From the NCBI GenBank assembly GCA_024036415.1, contig JAMWET010001646.1, positions 166,501-230,500 of the forward strand: a DNA stretch of 64,000 nt. Reading direction: 5' to 3'. This stretch comes from Prochilodus magdalenae (Eukaryota; Chordata; Actinopteri; Characiformes; Prochilodontidae). The notes below the pieces were generated by a model that worked only from the letters and a program-made list of their open reading frames with translations, was not told where the DNA came from and did no database searches. A program made the translations under genes and the position numbers. Position 1 is the stretch's first letter. Every line of letters starts with the position of its first letter. Positions 39,129 through 51,178 of the stretch are shown here, one piece after another.

Positions 39129-42100
39129 AGAATATAAATATGAGTCATTTATATTAGAAACCTACCTAATAGTGTGTAATACTTCCAAGAGCATGATTAA
39201 CAGCTGTGATTGGATTTTTACATGGACTGGAAAAAATTCTGGATGTAGGCAACATCAATGTTCAGCCACTCTTGTATTCTCTTTGCGTTCCCTGGCACAA
39301 CTCTGAGGACAGTTTCATGTAGGTGGGATTTTTACCACAGCTGGTAGACCCAAATGACCGAATGCTACCATGCACCTGCAGATTCAGTTATTTCCTTCTC
39401 ACTATGGATTTGGCACACCTAAATGCAATCATTAACATGTGCTTTGCACCCAGTTTCCACACATCGAATGAGACATTCACTGCACTGTAGCACCTCTTCT
39501 CTATCTATGAAACCCATTGCACACCCTGCAGGTGTTTATAGCTCAATCATCCTTGTGCAATGCCATCTATATGAGCCTTAACTACCACCTGAAACACACA
39601 AGCTGACTAATTTTTTTTTTGTCCAGAGGGCTTATGTACAGATGTACATATACTCACTAAGCACTTTACTGTATCTACAATCACTGTCCATTTCATCAGC
39701 TCCTGCTCACCTAATTGACCTTCCTTGTAGAACATCCTTTAATCCCTAATCAGTAGTCACATAATGCTGCCCACATGACACTGTTGGCAAGAGGGTTTGG
39801 TTGGTGGACTATTCTCAGTCCAGCAGTGACTCTGAGGTGTCTGATCTACGCATACCAGCAGAGCACACAGTACATCAGTGGCACTGCGGTGCTGAGAATG
39901 ATCCACCACCTAAATAATACCTGCTGTGTGGGGATCTTTTGGGGGTCCTGACCATTAAAGAACTTAAAAAGAAACTGATGTCTTTATGGAGCTGGTTTTG
40001 TGCACAGGAGACAGTCATGCTGAAACAGGAAAGGGTCTACTCTAAACTGTTGTCACAAATTTGACAGCATGTAAATGAATTTGTCTGTAACATTAATGTT
40101 TCATGCAGCTCCAGGCCAGTCTTCCTTTTTTATGTATTCATACATGGACACTATATGCACAACGCATTCCAACACCTACACATTACACCTACAGGCACTC
40201 TTAGACCACCCATTCTAAACCTTCGGCATTAATATGGTGTTGGTTCTGCCTTAGCATGCATAACAGCCATCACTCTGCTCTGGTTCATTCCGAAGTATTT
40301 CAGTGGGGCTGAGGTCAGGGCTCTATGTGGAACAGTCAAGTTCTTCCAGCCAAACTCACCCAACCATGTTTTTATGGACCCTGCTTTGTGCACTGGGGTT
40401 CCCACAAAGTTAGAATCATGCAGTTGTCTAAAATGTCTTAGTCTGCTGAAAGGAGCCTAGGCCTGGAAAACAACCCCATAGCATTATCCCTCCTTCACCA
40501 AACATTCTTCTAGCATTCACCAAAGCCAGTCTTGTCTATCAGACTGCCAGATAGAGAAGCATGATTTGTCACCCCACAGAACACCCTTCCACTGCACTTC
40601 CACTGCTCCAGGGTCCAGAGGTGGCATACGTTTTACCACACTCTTACACTTGGCATTGTGCTTGGTGATTTAAGACTTGCATGAAGCTGCTCGTCCATGA
40701 AAGCCCATGCCGCGAAGCTCCTGCTGCACAGTTTTTTGCTGATGTTAATGGAGATTTGAAACTCTGCCTTTATTGAGTCAGCAGAGTGCTGGCGACTTTT
40801 ACACAATATGCCCCTCAGCACTCTGTCACCCTGGTCTGTAACTTTAAGTGGTCTTTAACTTTGTGGCTGGGTTGCTGTAATTCATAAATGCATCCAAATT
40901 TAGTTAGAACCCCCTGTCGATTGTGGAGTATCTAGTAGCGAAGAAATGTCACAAACTGACACTGATTTGAGGTGTTATTGCACATTGTCAGATTTGTGGT
41001 TAAGCTTTGTGCTACTTTATGTTTCTTTTATAAGACCCCATTGATTCTTTCATCTCTGTTGCCAAAATATTGCTGTTTGTATCTACAGCTTGTGTGTCGG
41101 TTCCTGAATTTCCTCCTTTTCTTTGTGGTCACAATGTTCTGTGGCCGTCTGGGGAACACTGTGCTGGCAGGCTACGGCATGGCTTCAGCTGTGAGTCTTC
41201 CCCTGTGGTTCTTCATCAATACTCTTTATAGATTGTACGGATAAACGAGTAAAGTAACACACTTTCTATGACTGCTTTACGGCAGATTATAACATGAAGT
41301 ATGGTTGTACTAGTACATCATTTCAGATTACAGACTTCTGAAGACTGTTCAAATCTGCATGTTTTCCAGACAATAAATATAACCACAGCAGCAGTTGGGC
41401 TAGGACTAGCTTTAGCGTGTGATACACTGGTTTCACAGGTACGTAACATTAAAAACTCCATTATATAATGATAAATGCCTTATTTACCTTGTACCTTGTT
41501 TGTGACACACTGATCATATCCTTAGAAATGTTAAAACTACTGAACACTATGAATGGCTTCACTGGATTAATTGTAGCCTTGGTTACTAATATGAGAAATA
41601 TCTTAAATAACACTGAAGATCCATGACAAACAAAGTATGGACTATTCAGCAGTGAAGGTATATATGGGCAACACTTGCACAAACATGTCCAGTAGTGATG
41701 AGGGATTAATATGGGTTTAACACGCGTTCTTGTAAAGGTGCTAGTTTTTAAAAATAATTCTAAATTGTTCAAAAGCAAAGAGCAAATTATGGTGAAATCT
41801 GATTTTATGACACTGTTTCACTTATCATTAAAAAACTGTTGCACCCAGAAGCAATGTTGTGACAGGAATGAAATGTGGGTGGGTAGGTTTGACATCATGA
41901 GACATGCGAATGGGCCCTGTCCCTGTACCTAAGGTCATCTGTTGCAGGTGCTTTCCATTCTGACTCAGACTGTTGTGTTGGTAGCATCCTTTGTGATGCC
42001 CTCCATTAGTTACCCAACGGCAATGGCAGGCAGCATACGACTACATGCATGGAGACTGTTACGACGGCTGCCCTTTACGCCATGTCACCATCACCAAAGA

Positions 42101-45100
42101 CTGCAATGGTGTCGTGCCTGACTGTCATGAAGTAACTCAGAAATGGCAGCAGGTCATCGTCAGCAACGAGTGATGCTTTGTCTTGGTGGAGATGACCAAT
42201 GAATCTGTGTGGAGGCACCAGGATCAGCAGCAATATGACCAGTTTGTTGTCAAGCGTCACACAATCAGAAGGCCTGTTCCATCTACCTCCATCCCTATCA
42301 CAAATTATGCAGGAACTGTGTGGGAATATATCAGTCTAAATGTATCATCATTTATTGTTCCTGGTATTGAATTGCAACAAGATGCTTCTTTCTGGGTGCA
42401 CCTATGTTTTATGATGATGAGTGTATTTCCTAAAGAGTTATACCGTGAGGTCAGAGACTTACAGCCCTTGTGATTAAGCTTTTACTGGTCTTGTCCTTCA
42501 GACGTTTGGGAGTAAGAACCTTCTGCATGTGGGAGTGATCCTGCAGAGGGGGATTCTGATCCTCCTGCTCTTCTGCCTACCCTGCTGGGCTCTGCTCATC
42601 AACACTCAGTCCCTCCTCCTCCTCGTGGGACAGGATCCCGAAGTGGCAAGGTTACTAATATAAACTCAGGCTTGCCTTAAATAGAGAGATTTTAAATTAA
42701 ATTCCAGCTCATTACGACCTTATTTCAAAACTCACTCATGAAGAAATACAATGCAAAAAGTTCATTACATTTGAAAAAAGCCAATCAGAACAGCCAATCA
42801 GAACAGAGCTCATTTATCCAATATCAGGCATAGTAACAAAACATCCTGTTTAATTCTAAGGGATAAAGAGAGCTTGGAAAATGATTTGTATCCCTGTTTA
42901 GTACATGAAACCACACAAATAACAGAGGAGGACCTCATGGAAAAAATAAATACTAGTAAATGGCCCTTTAAACTGCATACCTGCAGAAATGTAGGCGTCT
43001 GAGTTTTACTATGGCTGCCTGCTTGACATCAGCACTGCAGTGATTTGGGTTTTGTTTCTTTCAGGATCGCACAGATATATGTTGTTGCCTACCTTCCCGC
43101 TGTTCCAGTAAGGCCACGGATTCTCTGCATCATATTTCCAAATGAATGGCATCGTATGAATTATTAATGGTGTTTTGTTTGCTTGTTTGTTTTCTCATGA
43201 GCAGGCAATGTTCTTGTACCAGCTGCAGTTGTCTTACCTGCAAAATCAGGTTTGTTGAATGAGGATGTACAAAGCTGTAGTAAGGATGTAAGAGAGCACT
43301 GTCCTTTTCAATGGCTTTGATACATCTGTGTTCAGGGTGTGATTGTACCCCAAATGTACGCATCCCTGGTGGTCAATATCATCAACGTGATAGCTAACTA
43401 CGTTTTGCTGTTTTGGTGGGATCTTGGAGTACAGTGAGTGTACTTTACACCTTTCCTGTCAAAGCTTCAGGATGCTTCTGAGAAAACACTGCTTTTCCTA
43501 ATCGAATGTGTGTGTGCTCGTATTTCAGTGGATCTGCAGCAGCCAACAGTTTTGCTCAGGTCTTCAGCTGCTTTGCTTTGTTTGCTTATATTCGTTTAAA
43601 GAAACTCCATGTGAAGACGTGGGGAGGTGAGTCTGTGCCTTCTTATTTTGCCTTTAAATAGAATAGAACAGCATGGCTCAGCCCCAGCAGCAAATACTAG
43701 TGTTTAATATGCAGTGGGGAATGGCTTTGTGACAATATGTGAATGTTATCATGATGAATTACATCATGCTATGTTTTAATGGGTTTTGAGTCACATTAAA
43801 AAGACAGATTTAGTCCATTTATGGAGAACCTTCAAATAACAGCTGTAGCTATAGCTAAGCATCTTATTGCATTATTTTTGATTCATTTTTTTGTTTTTTT
43901 ATACTTGTTCATGATCCATACTATGTGCAGTGCTATGTTTGTCTAATATTGCTATACCACCACACCACAGTACTGTTTTGCAGCTGTATTGTTGCAGGGT
44001 TGCTTTTTCTCTACTTATACAGGATGGTCCTCAGAGTCTCTGCAGGATTGGGGGGGCTACATGAAGCTTGCTATTCCTAGCACACTAATGACATGCTTTG
44101 AATGGTGGATCTATGAGATCGGGGGATTCTTAGCAGGTGCTTTATCTTACTGAATCACTTTAACCTTTACAAATCCAGAATTATTACATCGTCTTGCTGC
44201 ATTTGGTGATGCTTTACACGAGGCATTCACAGCGCATTCATAGATGGAACAGTAACTCTCCATTACAATGGCATAATCATTACCAAGGCATTCATTAAAT
44301 TTATTCATTAATGTGTGATGAATATTTAATGCATATATTTGAAAAGTGGTGCTTATTTTATAAAGATGTGTTTATTAACACATTCAAACCTTAAAAAATG
44401 TAAGTAAGCCTGCTAGCATCTAGGAATAACATGAAATCCAAGCAAATTGCAATGCCTATTTATGCAAGTAGTTTTCATAGACTGTAGACTAATATTATAT
44501 GCTTCTGAATGTTAATATCATTATTGTTATATAACATCACAACATTACAGTGTTATTATGGATTATTTTAAACATCATGTGGTTTCTGAAAAGAGGGAAT
44601 ATGTATGTTAATGAAATCATGATCACATCATGAAGTTTATGAAAAACACTGGCTAGCATATTCATAGCAAGGTGATGTAAATGATCAGAGTTTGAATGAA
44701 GCATGATAGTGGAATCCCTTGACTGGGCTCATGTCTGGCAAATGTGCAGACCAATTATCAAATCTGGCCATAATATTCCTCAAACCAAATATTGGATAAC
44801 TTGAGTCCATTGTCACAGTGAAATGTCCCATCATTGTGGGGGTGTGTTGGCAAGTCCATGGTCTCATGGGGTTTGCATCATCATCAAACCACAAACTCCG
44901 CCATCAGCCCAAAACAATTGGTACCACGACTCTTCAAAACAACATCACATGTTGCCAGTTCTTTAGAGTCCATGAGGTGCTGTGTGTGGTGTCGTTGTGT
45001 TAACAGCACTCTGGTGGGTCTTCTGTTTCCATGTCCCGTGACAGCTAACGAACACTGTGGGGCCATCTACATACAATGTGATAGTAATTTTAATCAGAAT

Positions 45101-48100
45101 CACTAGGTGGTTCATTTCTAGCCAGATGCCGCTTGTCATGATCATTAAGCACCTGCTAGTGGCCACTGCGCTGTCCACTGTGGGTGGTAATGCTTTCTAT
45201 GACAGATTCCAGGTACACACATGACATTGTGGATGAAGGAATGTTAAATACCCGCACAACTTGAGAAACACAATGTCCCATCCATCTGGCACCCACTATC
45301 ATGCCTTGTTCAGACACGGTTAATTAACATTGCCGTACCATGAGCCACTGTTTAGCCTTACTCACAAGATAGTACCTCACAACATTACAGGTGTGGATGT
45401 TACCAAGCTGTCCCTTGTGGTAATGCCACTTCATAGCCAATTTACATACTGATATTCCATGATTTCTGAAATGTCGATGTATCTTCATTACTGATCAACG
45501 ATTATTTATTTGTAATTTGTAAGTATATAAATATAATCATTGTAATGGAGTATTACTTTACTGCATATGAATATGCCTATTTGTATAGTACTCATTATTT
45601 AAACATGGTTAGATAATTACATATATACTTTATTTTATTAAGTTTCACAATTTAATTCACATTCTGTACTGAAAAATCATGAATTCTTCTAATTCCTCTT
45701 ATTAATTTACCACATACTCCTATTATCAGTGATGACTTCTAAAGCATTGGTGCTGTCAAAGGGGCCCATGTAAAAAATCTCTGCCCATCCCAGTGCATCC
45801 TCCCCTACGTCAATATATATGCATCTATGTTTTATAATGTATAGGGTATTAGGACTGTTAATGAATATTGTGAATTCGATTGTATAATGTATTAAAAAAC
45901 GCATTAGATTGTGGAAATATTTACTTGTGGAAAGAAGTCAGCAGGCACTACAATTCCAGCACTGGCCACCTGATGAAAATATGTCTCATATGTCTCAAAA
46001 TATGAATCCAATTCTGTTCCTCCTCAAATTCACGTCCACCTGATAACGGCTGTGGGCTTTGCATTCACACAACACTGCCACAGCAGAAAGCCTAATGGGT
46101 AAAAAAGTCTTAATGGTTAAGGATAAGCTTAGGGTTTAATAATCCACTTAGTGGAAAAGATTTACAGTTTTCTTTAACCTTTCCATAGTTGCAGTGCTGT
46201 TTGGTGGTGATGTCTTCTCAATGAATGTACACACCTGACAACTTGATTCATGAAGCAGGCATGTATGATTCTAAAATGGTGGTCTTTGTGGCTAGTGTTT
46301 GGATACCCCTACCTCTGGCTGTGAGGCAGATGTTTGAGCCCTTAAGAGGAGAGTTGTTTTGCTATTAGCAGAACAAATCACCACCACCTCCTCTCACAGA
46401 GCACATTATCATTGGGAGCACCTTTGGTCTGTCTGGCTTTGCCTTTAAGCAGGTAGTCAATTGGTAATCCTTGAACGTCGGAACAATTCTCCAACACTAA
46501 CACACCTCTCTTCCTACTTTCTCATCAAAATTTATATTGGTGATTGGTGGTACACCCAACCTGCTTGTATTGCCATCCTACCAAAACATCCTTGCCACTG
46601 GAAGGTGACTGTGAATTTGAGGGGGGACTGAATCTGTAAGAGCATTCTTGATGTATTGATTGATTACAGACGTCATGCGCAAAAATAGATATTTAAATGG
46701 TTCAAATTGGTGTTTTGGTAAAAGGAAAAATCAAATGACAAGTTCTAAAACAATATGTAGCATTACTGGAAAAAAAAAAAGAAAGAAGGAAAAAAGTATG
46801 CATTTCTTCAACTCTCATATTGATATCGTCCAATAGCCCATACACTATAACAGCAGACTAGATTTCCTAAAATTCAGTTCTGGTTTTGTGGTGTTGTGCC
46901 ACCTCAGGATTTTGAGATTTTCTTTGGCCCCTTCTCTGAGGGCACCACTGTTCTAGAGCAAAAAGATCTAAGCTTTTTCATTAATTGCGCTTTTACTGCC
47001 AAACTGACTTTGCTCCTCTGTCCCACAGGAATGCTGGGGGAGGTGGACCTGGCTGCTCAGCACGTGGTCATAATGCTGGCTTACATAAATTACATGGTAA
47101 TGGGCAGGTGTAATCTTTAAATCTTTCTCAATACTCGTTTTACTTTGTATCATTGCCTAAGTAAAACATTAATGTAGCTGACCAAGGTAAACATCAGCCA
47201 AGTCGAATCCATGTGACAGTCCAGCACGTTTTTGATGAGTGAGATTTTATTGAAACAACCTGTGCAACAATTTTCCTATTTACACATGTAGATACATGTA
47301 TCTGTACAGCACAGACTGGGTATCCTGACAGGTCACCTGTTTTCTGTTGGTCTATGGAACATAGTTTTGTTCTTTAATACACAAATGAAATGTTTCACGC
47401 ATGTTTTTGATACACACAGATTCCACTGGGTTTGCAAGGTGCAGCTTGTGTGCGTGTAGGTAATGCACTAGGTGCTGGAGACACTGCTGGAGCCATCCTC
47501 ACTAGCAAGGTTTCTCTCATCTCTGCAGGTGACAACACCATGCATTGCTTTATTTAACAAATAAGGTTTCAGTTTGTAGTCTCTGCTTCAAAGGATTTGA
47601 CCCTGACTACTCCATTTACAGCTGTATTGGCGATTATTCAGGGTCTTGTTCTTGGCTCAACAAAAACAGTCATTGCCTTCATTTTTACCTCAGATGAGTA
47701 AGTCTTTGCTAATCCTTCATTAAGATATTCTTAACCTCAAACAGAGAAATGATGCTGTGTCTGTAAAAGAAACCCTAAGCATTCTTTCTTTTCGGCTTTA
47801 TCCTCAGGAGCATAGCAGAGTTGGTCTCTGAACTCATGACTATCTACTGCCCCCTTCAGTTCTTTAATGGATTACTGGTGAGTTAGGATCTAAAGTACGG
47901 GCACCTCAAGTGTACGTGCAAGCTTTCCATCATAAAAGCTTCTGAATATCAGCGATATACTGTTAAAACCTCACATTCTGCCCCAGTGAGATGCTCTCCC
48001 ATGCAAGTAATCATAATATATATCATACACAGTAAATAAAAGTAGCTTCTTAGTCTTTAATAGTATCCATTCACACTGTTCAGAGGACTAGATGTGTCAA

Positions 48101-49535
48101 GGCAGCACCATCCTTAGTCAAGGTTTGTATTTATTGAATGTGACTTTGTGATTATTATTTGGCCAGTGTGTCGGCATGGGCATTGTCCTGGGGACGGGAC
48201 AGCAGAAGATAGCAGCCATTGCTAACCTGTTTGGTTACTACTGCATTGGACTTCCACTGAGCATAGCTCTGACCTTCCCTGCAAAGCTACAAGTTGCTGG
48301 TTTGTTCTTTGTTCATGATTGCACCCACATGCCTGAAACTAGCCTAGTATGGACAGTATCCTACTGTTTACTAAATTAATTCAGATTAATTAAAAGAAAA
48401 TCTTCCAGCAACTCAATCTCTTCTCCCTGTCAACAGGCTTTTGGCTGGGCCTCCTCATTGCTGTTTTTTTGCTCTCAATCTTTTTCATCATCATCATCTT
48501 CAAATTAAACTGGAAGAAAATGACAGAGGAGGTATGTCCAGTACGGTCTCCATCTACCATCTCTGTTCATATTCATGAGTAGATAGGTGCAGATATTTTA
48601 TGCTGGGTACATATTTCCCTTGAAGGCTATTGAACGTGCTGGAATGGGGAAGAATGTCACGCACACAGACTTTAGGTCCAGCCACCGGCTGTCTGATAGC
48701 TTTTTCTTTGCAGTCGCTGCCGGAGATGTAAGTTTTACTTCTAATATTACCCATAAATATCTATTTTCTTGCCCTTTTTACCTGTTTTCTGGTTCTCTGT
48801 TCATACCAATAATCTATTAAATACCAAGTTGTATTTTCTGTTTAGCTGTTGACCTGAACACTGAGCTGCTATTCTCATCCTGCACTGTACACATTATAAA
48901 TCTTATACTGTTTACAACCACATACTTAACTCCACACTTTGCTACCTCAACACACTACAATTTCCTACATGTACACTTACACTAATCTGTTGTTTCCTCG
49001 TGCATATGTTAACTCCACCTCAGCTCTAGTATTCACATTGCTACACAGATGCTGCTCTTACACACTTTGCACGTCTTACTGTATGTTTTACTTACTAGAG
49101 AAGCAGCCTGACTGTTTTGTTATACTGTATAACACTTTGTCGGTATAATGACAGTAAAGTTGATATTAATTAAATTAAAATTCTTTTTTAACCTATCATT
49201 TTCTTTATTATATCCATATGCTTCCATATCCAATCCAGAACGGGAATGGCTATCAGATTGTCAGCTCTCGGGACCAGGATGAGGAAAGGAGAAATCCAGT
49301 GCCTCCAATAAGTGCGAGTCGCAAGGAAGAAAAGAATGCAGCATCGCTCTCAACCATTCAGCTCATTATCAGAAGAGGCCTAACCACACTGGCTGCTGTT
49401 ATCGTCCTCGCTGCAGGAACAGCTGTCTATCTCTTCCTGCCTCTACCTGAGGTGGCATTTGGTACCAACAGCACTTTGGACTGGGGGAACTTCACTTCAC
49501 CTTCTCCATTCACTACACAAACATTATCCTTTTGA
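38442..49535 (+). CDS. slc47a: SLC47A/MATE-family proton-organic cation antiporter, copy 2, complete
   Basis: Exons: 38442-38582, 41089-41190, 41370-41438, 42502-42650, 43065-43107, 43205-43249, 43336-43433, 43529-43626, 44023-44136, 47029-47096, 47420-47528, 47622-47697, 47808-47877, 48167-48299, 48437-48531, 48626-48727, 49239-49535. All boundaries are GT-AG and the frame is open for 602 aa (603 if the adjacent ATG at 38439 is used). Exon 1 and the 70 bp before it are close to copy 1, so this is a tandem duplicate. E275 and E280 of the TM7 EWWIYE motif are kept. The human E300 equivalent is M302 and the E389 equivalent is N391, an uncharged residue where mammals use an acid. The C-terminal tail carries NST and NFT sequons. 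Introns hold two Tc1-like remnants, a MITE and a repeat shared with 13.0-13.9 kb. It may handle different substrates or coupling from copy 1; this is inference. Confidence 0.95.
38891..38933. repeat. (TTA)n microsatellite
   Basis: Fourteen TTA units in copy 2 intron 1. Confidence 0.95.
39074..39123. repeat. (TA)n microsatellite
   Basis: About 25 TA units in copy 2 intron 1. Confidence 0.95.
39650..39985. repeat. Palindromic MITE copy in intron 1 of SLC47A copy 2
   Basis: AATCACTGTCCATTTCATCA, GGTTGGTGGACTATTCTCAG, GGTGCTGAGAATGATCCACC and TGGGGATCTTTTGGGGGTCC follow the family order. Confidence 0.7.
39990..40960 (-). mobile_element. Degraded DNA-transposon-derived repeat in intron 1 of SLC47A copy 2
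   Basis: GACAGTCATGCTGAAACAGG, GGGCTGAGGTCAGGGCTCTA, TGCACTGGGGTTCCCAC and CCCCACAGAACACCCTTCCA are antisense transposase-type blocks of a common fish element. Two pieces seem joined near 40.1 kb. No intact ORF. Confidence 0.5.
41940..42480 (+). mobile_element. Tc1-like transposase remnant in intron 3 of SLC47A copy 2
   Basis: In one plus frame the string RLHAWRLLRRLPFTPCHHH and, after stops, CLGGDDQ match the middle of Tc1-like transposases. The DDE core is interrupted by several stops. The same family is at 1-1040 in the opposite orientation. Confidence 0.6.
44137..47028. other. Intron 9 of SLC47A copy 2, the longest intron of the gene
   Basis: 2.9 kb. The middle (44690-45470) is the repeat shared with 13.0-13.9 kb. 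The rest (45500-47000) is AT-rich with no recognised repeat or exon. Confidence 0.5.
44690..45470. repeat. Dispersed repeat, same family as 13.02-13.87 kb
   Basis: Collinear with the copy at 13 kb: AGCATGATAGTG, TCCCATCATTGTGG, GCACTCTGGTGGGTCTTCTG, GATCATTAAGCACCTG and CATCTGGCACC. It lies in intron 9 of SLC47A copy 2. Confidence 0.7.
48860..49180. repeat. Retroposon tail-like repeat in intron 16 of SLC47A copy 2
   Basis: TCATCCTGCACTGTACACAT, CTTGCACGTCTTACTG-type sequence and the end AATGACAGTAAAGTTGAT resemble LINE 3' tails common in fish (ending GACAATAAAGTTGA). Part of 61370-61740 looks similar. Confidence 0.4.
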
Positions 49536-49544
49536 GTCTGGAAG

Positions 49545-49550
49545 ATTAAA
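49545..49550 (+). terminator. Possible polyadenylation signal of SLC47A copy 2
   Basis: ATTAAA nine bases after the stop codon. It is a variant hexamer and very close to the stop; no AATAAA is seen before the transposon remnant at about 49.77 kb. Confidence 0.3.
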
Positions 49551-49769
49551 CTACTTTTGAATTTTCAACTGACCACAGTATACTGGCATACTAAGTACAA
49601 TAGCACGCCAAGTATATTGAAAGTTACTGGAATAAGGATTTATACAGACCAAAAGGGTTGGGACAGTAGGTAAAATGCAGTCATGTGTAATCTACACCTA
49701 CCTGTCTGTAAACCAGTACAAAGACTTGATTTTTAATGTTTCATCACTTTATTGGGTGTAAATATATAT

Positions 49770-50740
49770 TAATTCTCAAACTGATGCCTGCAACATATTC
49801 CAAAAGGCTGGCACTGGAACAATTCAGGACCAGGAACATCATGCATTGTCACATCTTGAAGCAAACAGCTGATGCAGTCATGCTTGGGTATAAAATACAA
49901 ATCCAGGACATGCCTTGTCCTTGTGAGCAAGTATGAAATCGAGACTGCCACTTTGGCAAAACTTTTCTAGCTAATTTAAAAATAATGCTCCTCACTCAGG
50001 GATCAAACGATTTCTGGTACTTCACAGTCTACAGTAAATAATAACATCAACAGATTCACAGAACCAGAGTTTCAGTGAATCACTTGGTGTAAAGGAAAGG
50101 GCAAAAAAAACCTAAACTAATGCTTATGACCGCTCAGACGGCACCGTATTGTATATAAAGCTTCTTCTGTGATGGATTTCATGACATGGACTCGGGAATT
50201 TTTTGAGAACCCACTGTCAATAAACGCCTTACAAGTTGCTGTGTCCTCAAATAAAATGACTAAACACAGGGAAAGTCATATGTGAACAAAATCACAAGTG
50301 CTCTTGACTCCATCTGAAATGGACTGATACTCAAAGGAAATGTGTACTGCAGTCTGACAACGCCAAGAAACAATCTGCACGTGTTACTACAGCAAGGCTG
50401 CATGATCAGGGCATGTGGGTGCAAGAGTGGCCTTCCTGCAGTCCAGAACTGTCTTCCACTGAAAGCTTAGTTTGTCATATAGTTGTCTGAAACCATGACT
50501 GAATTGAATATAGTTAAAACAGAAGGGAATGTTTTTGGAAAAATGTTGCTGGCATCAAATGTGGAATATGAACATATTAACAAAATACAAAGTTCATAAG
50601 GAACCAATATTATATTGTGTTTTTGTACAATTCTCAATTTAAGGCAACAAATTAAATGAACGACATCACCGCTTTCTGTTTTTATCAGAATTTTACACAC
50701 TGTCCCAACTATTTTGGAATTGGACTTGTACAAGTTTGGA
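49770..50740 (+). mobile_element. Degraded Tc1-related DNA transposon remnant
   Basis: The left block TGATGCCTGCAACATATTCC, the internal TCCATCTGAAATGGACTGAT and TCTGACAACGCC, and the right end TGTCCCAACTATTTTGGAAT follow the family of 35.28-35.76 kb in the opposite orientation. It sits just 3' of SLC47A copy 2. Confidence 0.5.
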
Positions 50741-50965
50741 ATTCAAGTTGAACAAATGCTATGTGCAAGTCAGTCTCAGTGTACATGAGAAGAAAAGGCA
50801 AGTGCTGCTGTGAAATTAGTGGAAATACTTATTTACTTACCAAGTTTACCTGCCCTATTAAACTGTAGTCCCATAATATAAAACTGGCCATATCTTCCTA
50901 TTCATAGTTAATAAACCAGGTCAAGAAGTGTTAAACTGTATGAGGTATCAAACTTGTAAACAGAA

Positions 50966-50971
50966 TTTATT
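50966..50971 (-). terminator. Candidate polyadenylation signal of SLC47A copy 3
   Basis: AATAAA on the minus strand about 208 bp past the stop at 51179-51181. Copies 2 and 3 converge here with about 1.6 kb between their stops. Confidence 0.5.
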
Positions 50972-51178
50972 TGTTTATAATACTGTATCACACTTTTAAA
51001 CAGTCTCTTGGCTAAGCTCATCCACAGACACAAAATCCATAAATACCCTAAAGGGTAAGATGAGCTCTGAAGATCAACGCTCTGAGTCAAGTACAGGGCA
51101 GCTGACCCCACCCCTACTTGGGTCCATAGTCTAATCAGACAATGGCGCTAATTGGCTTGAGTGTTCCTTGCTGTGTCT

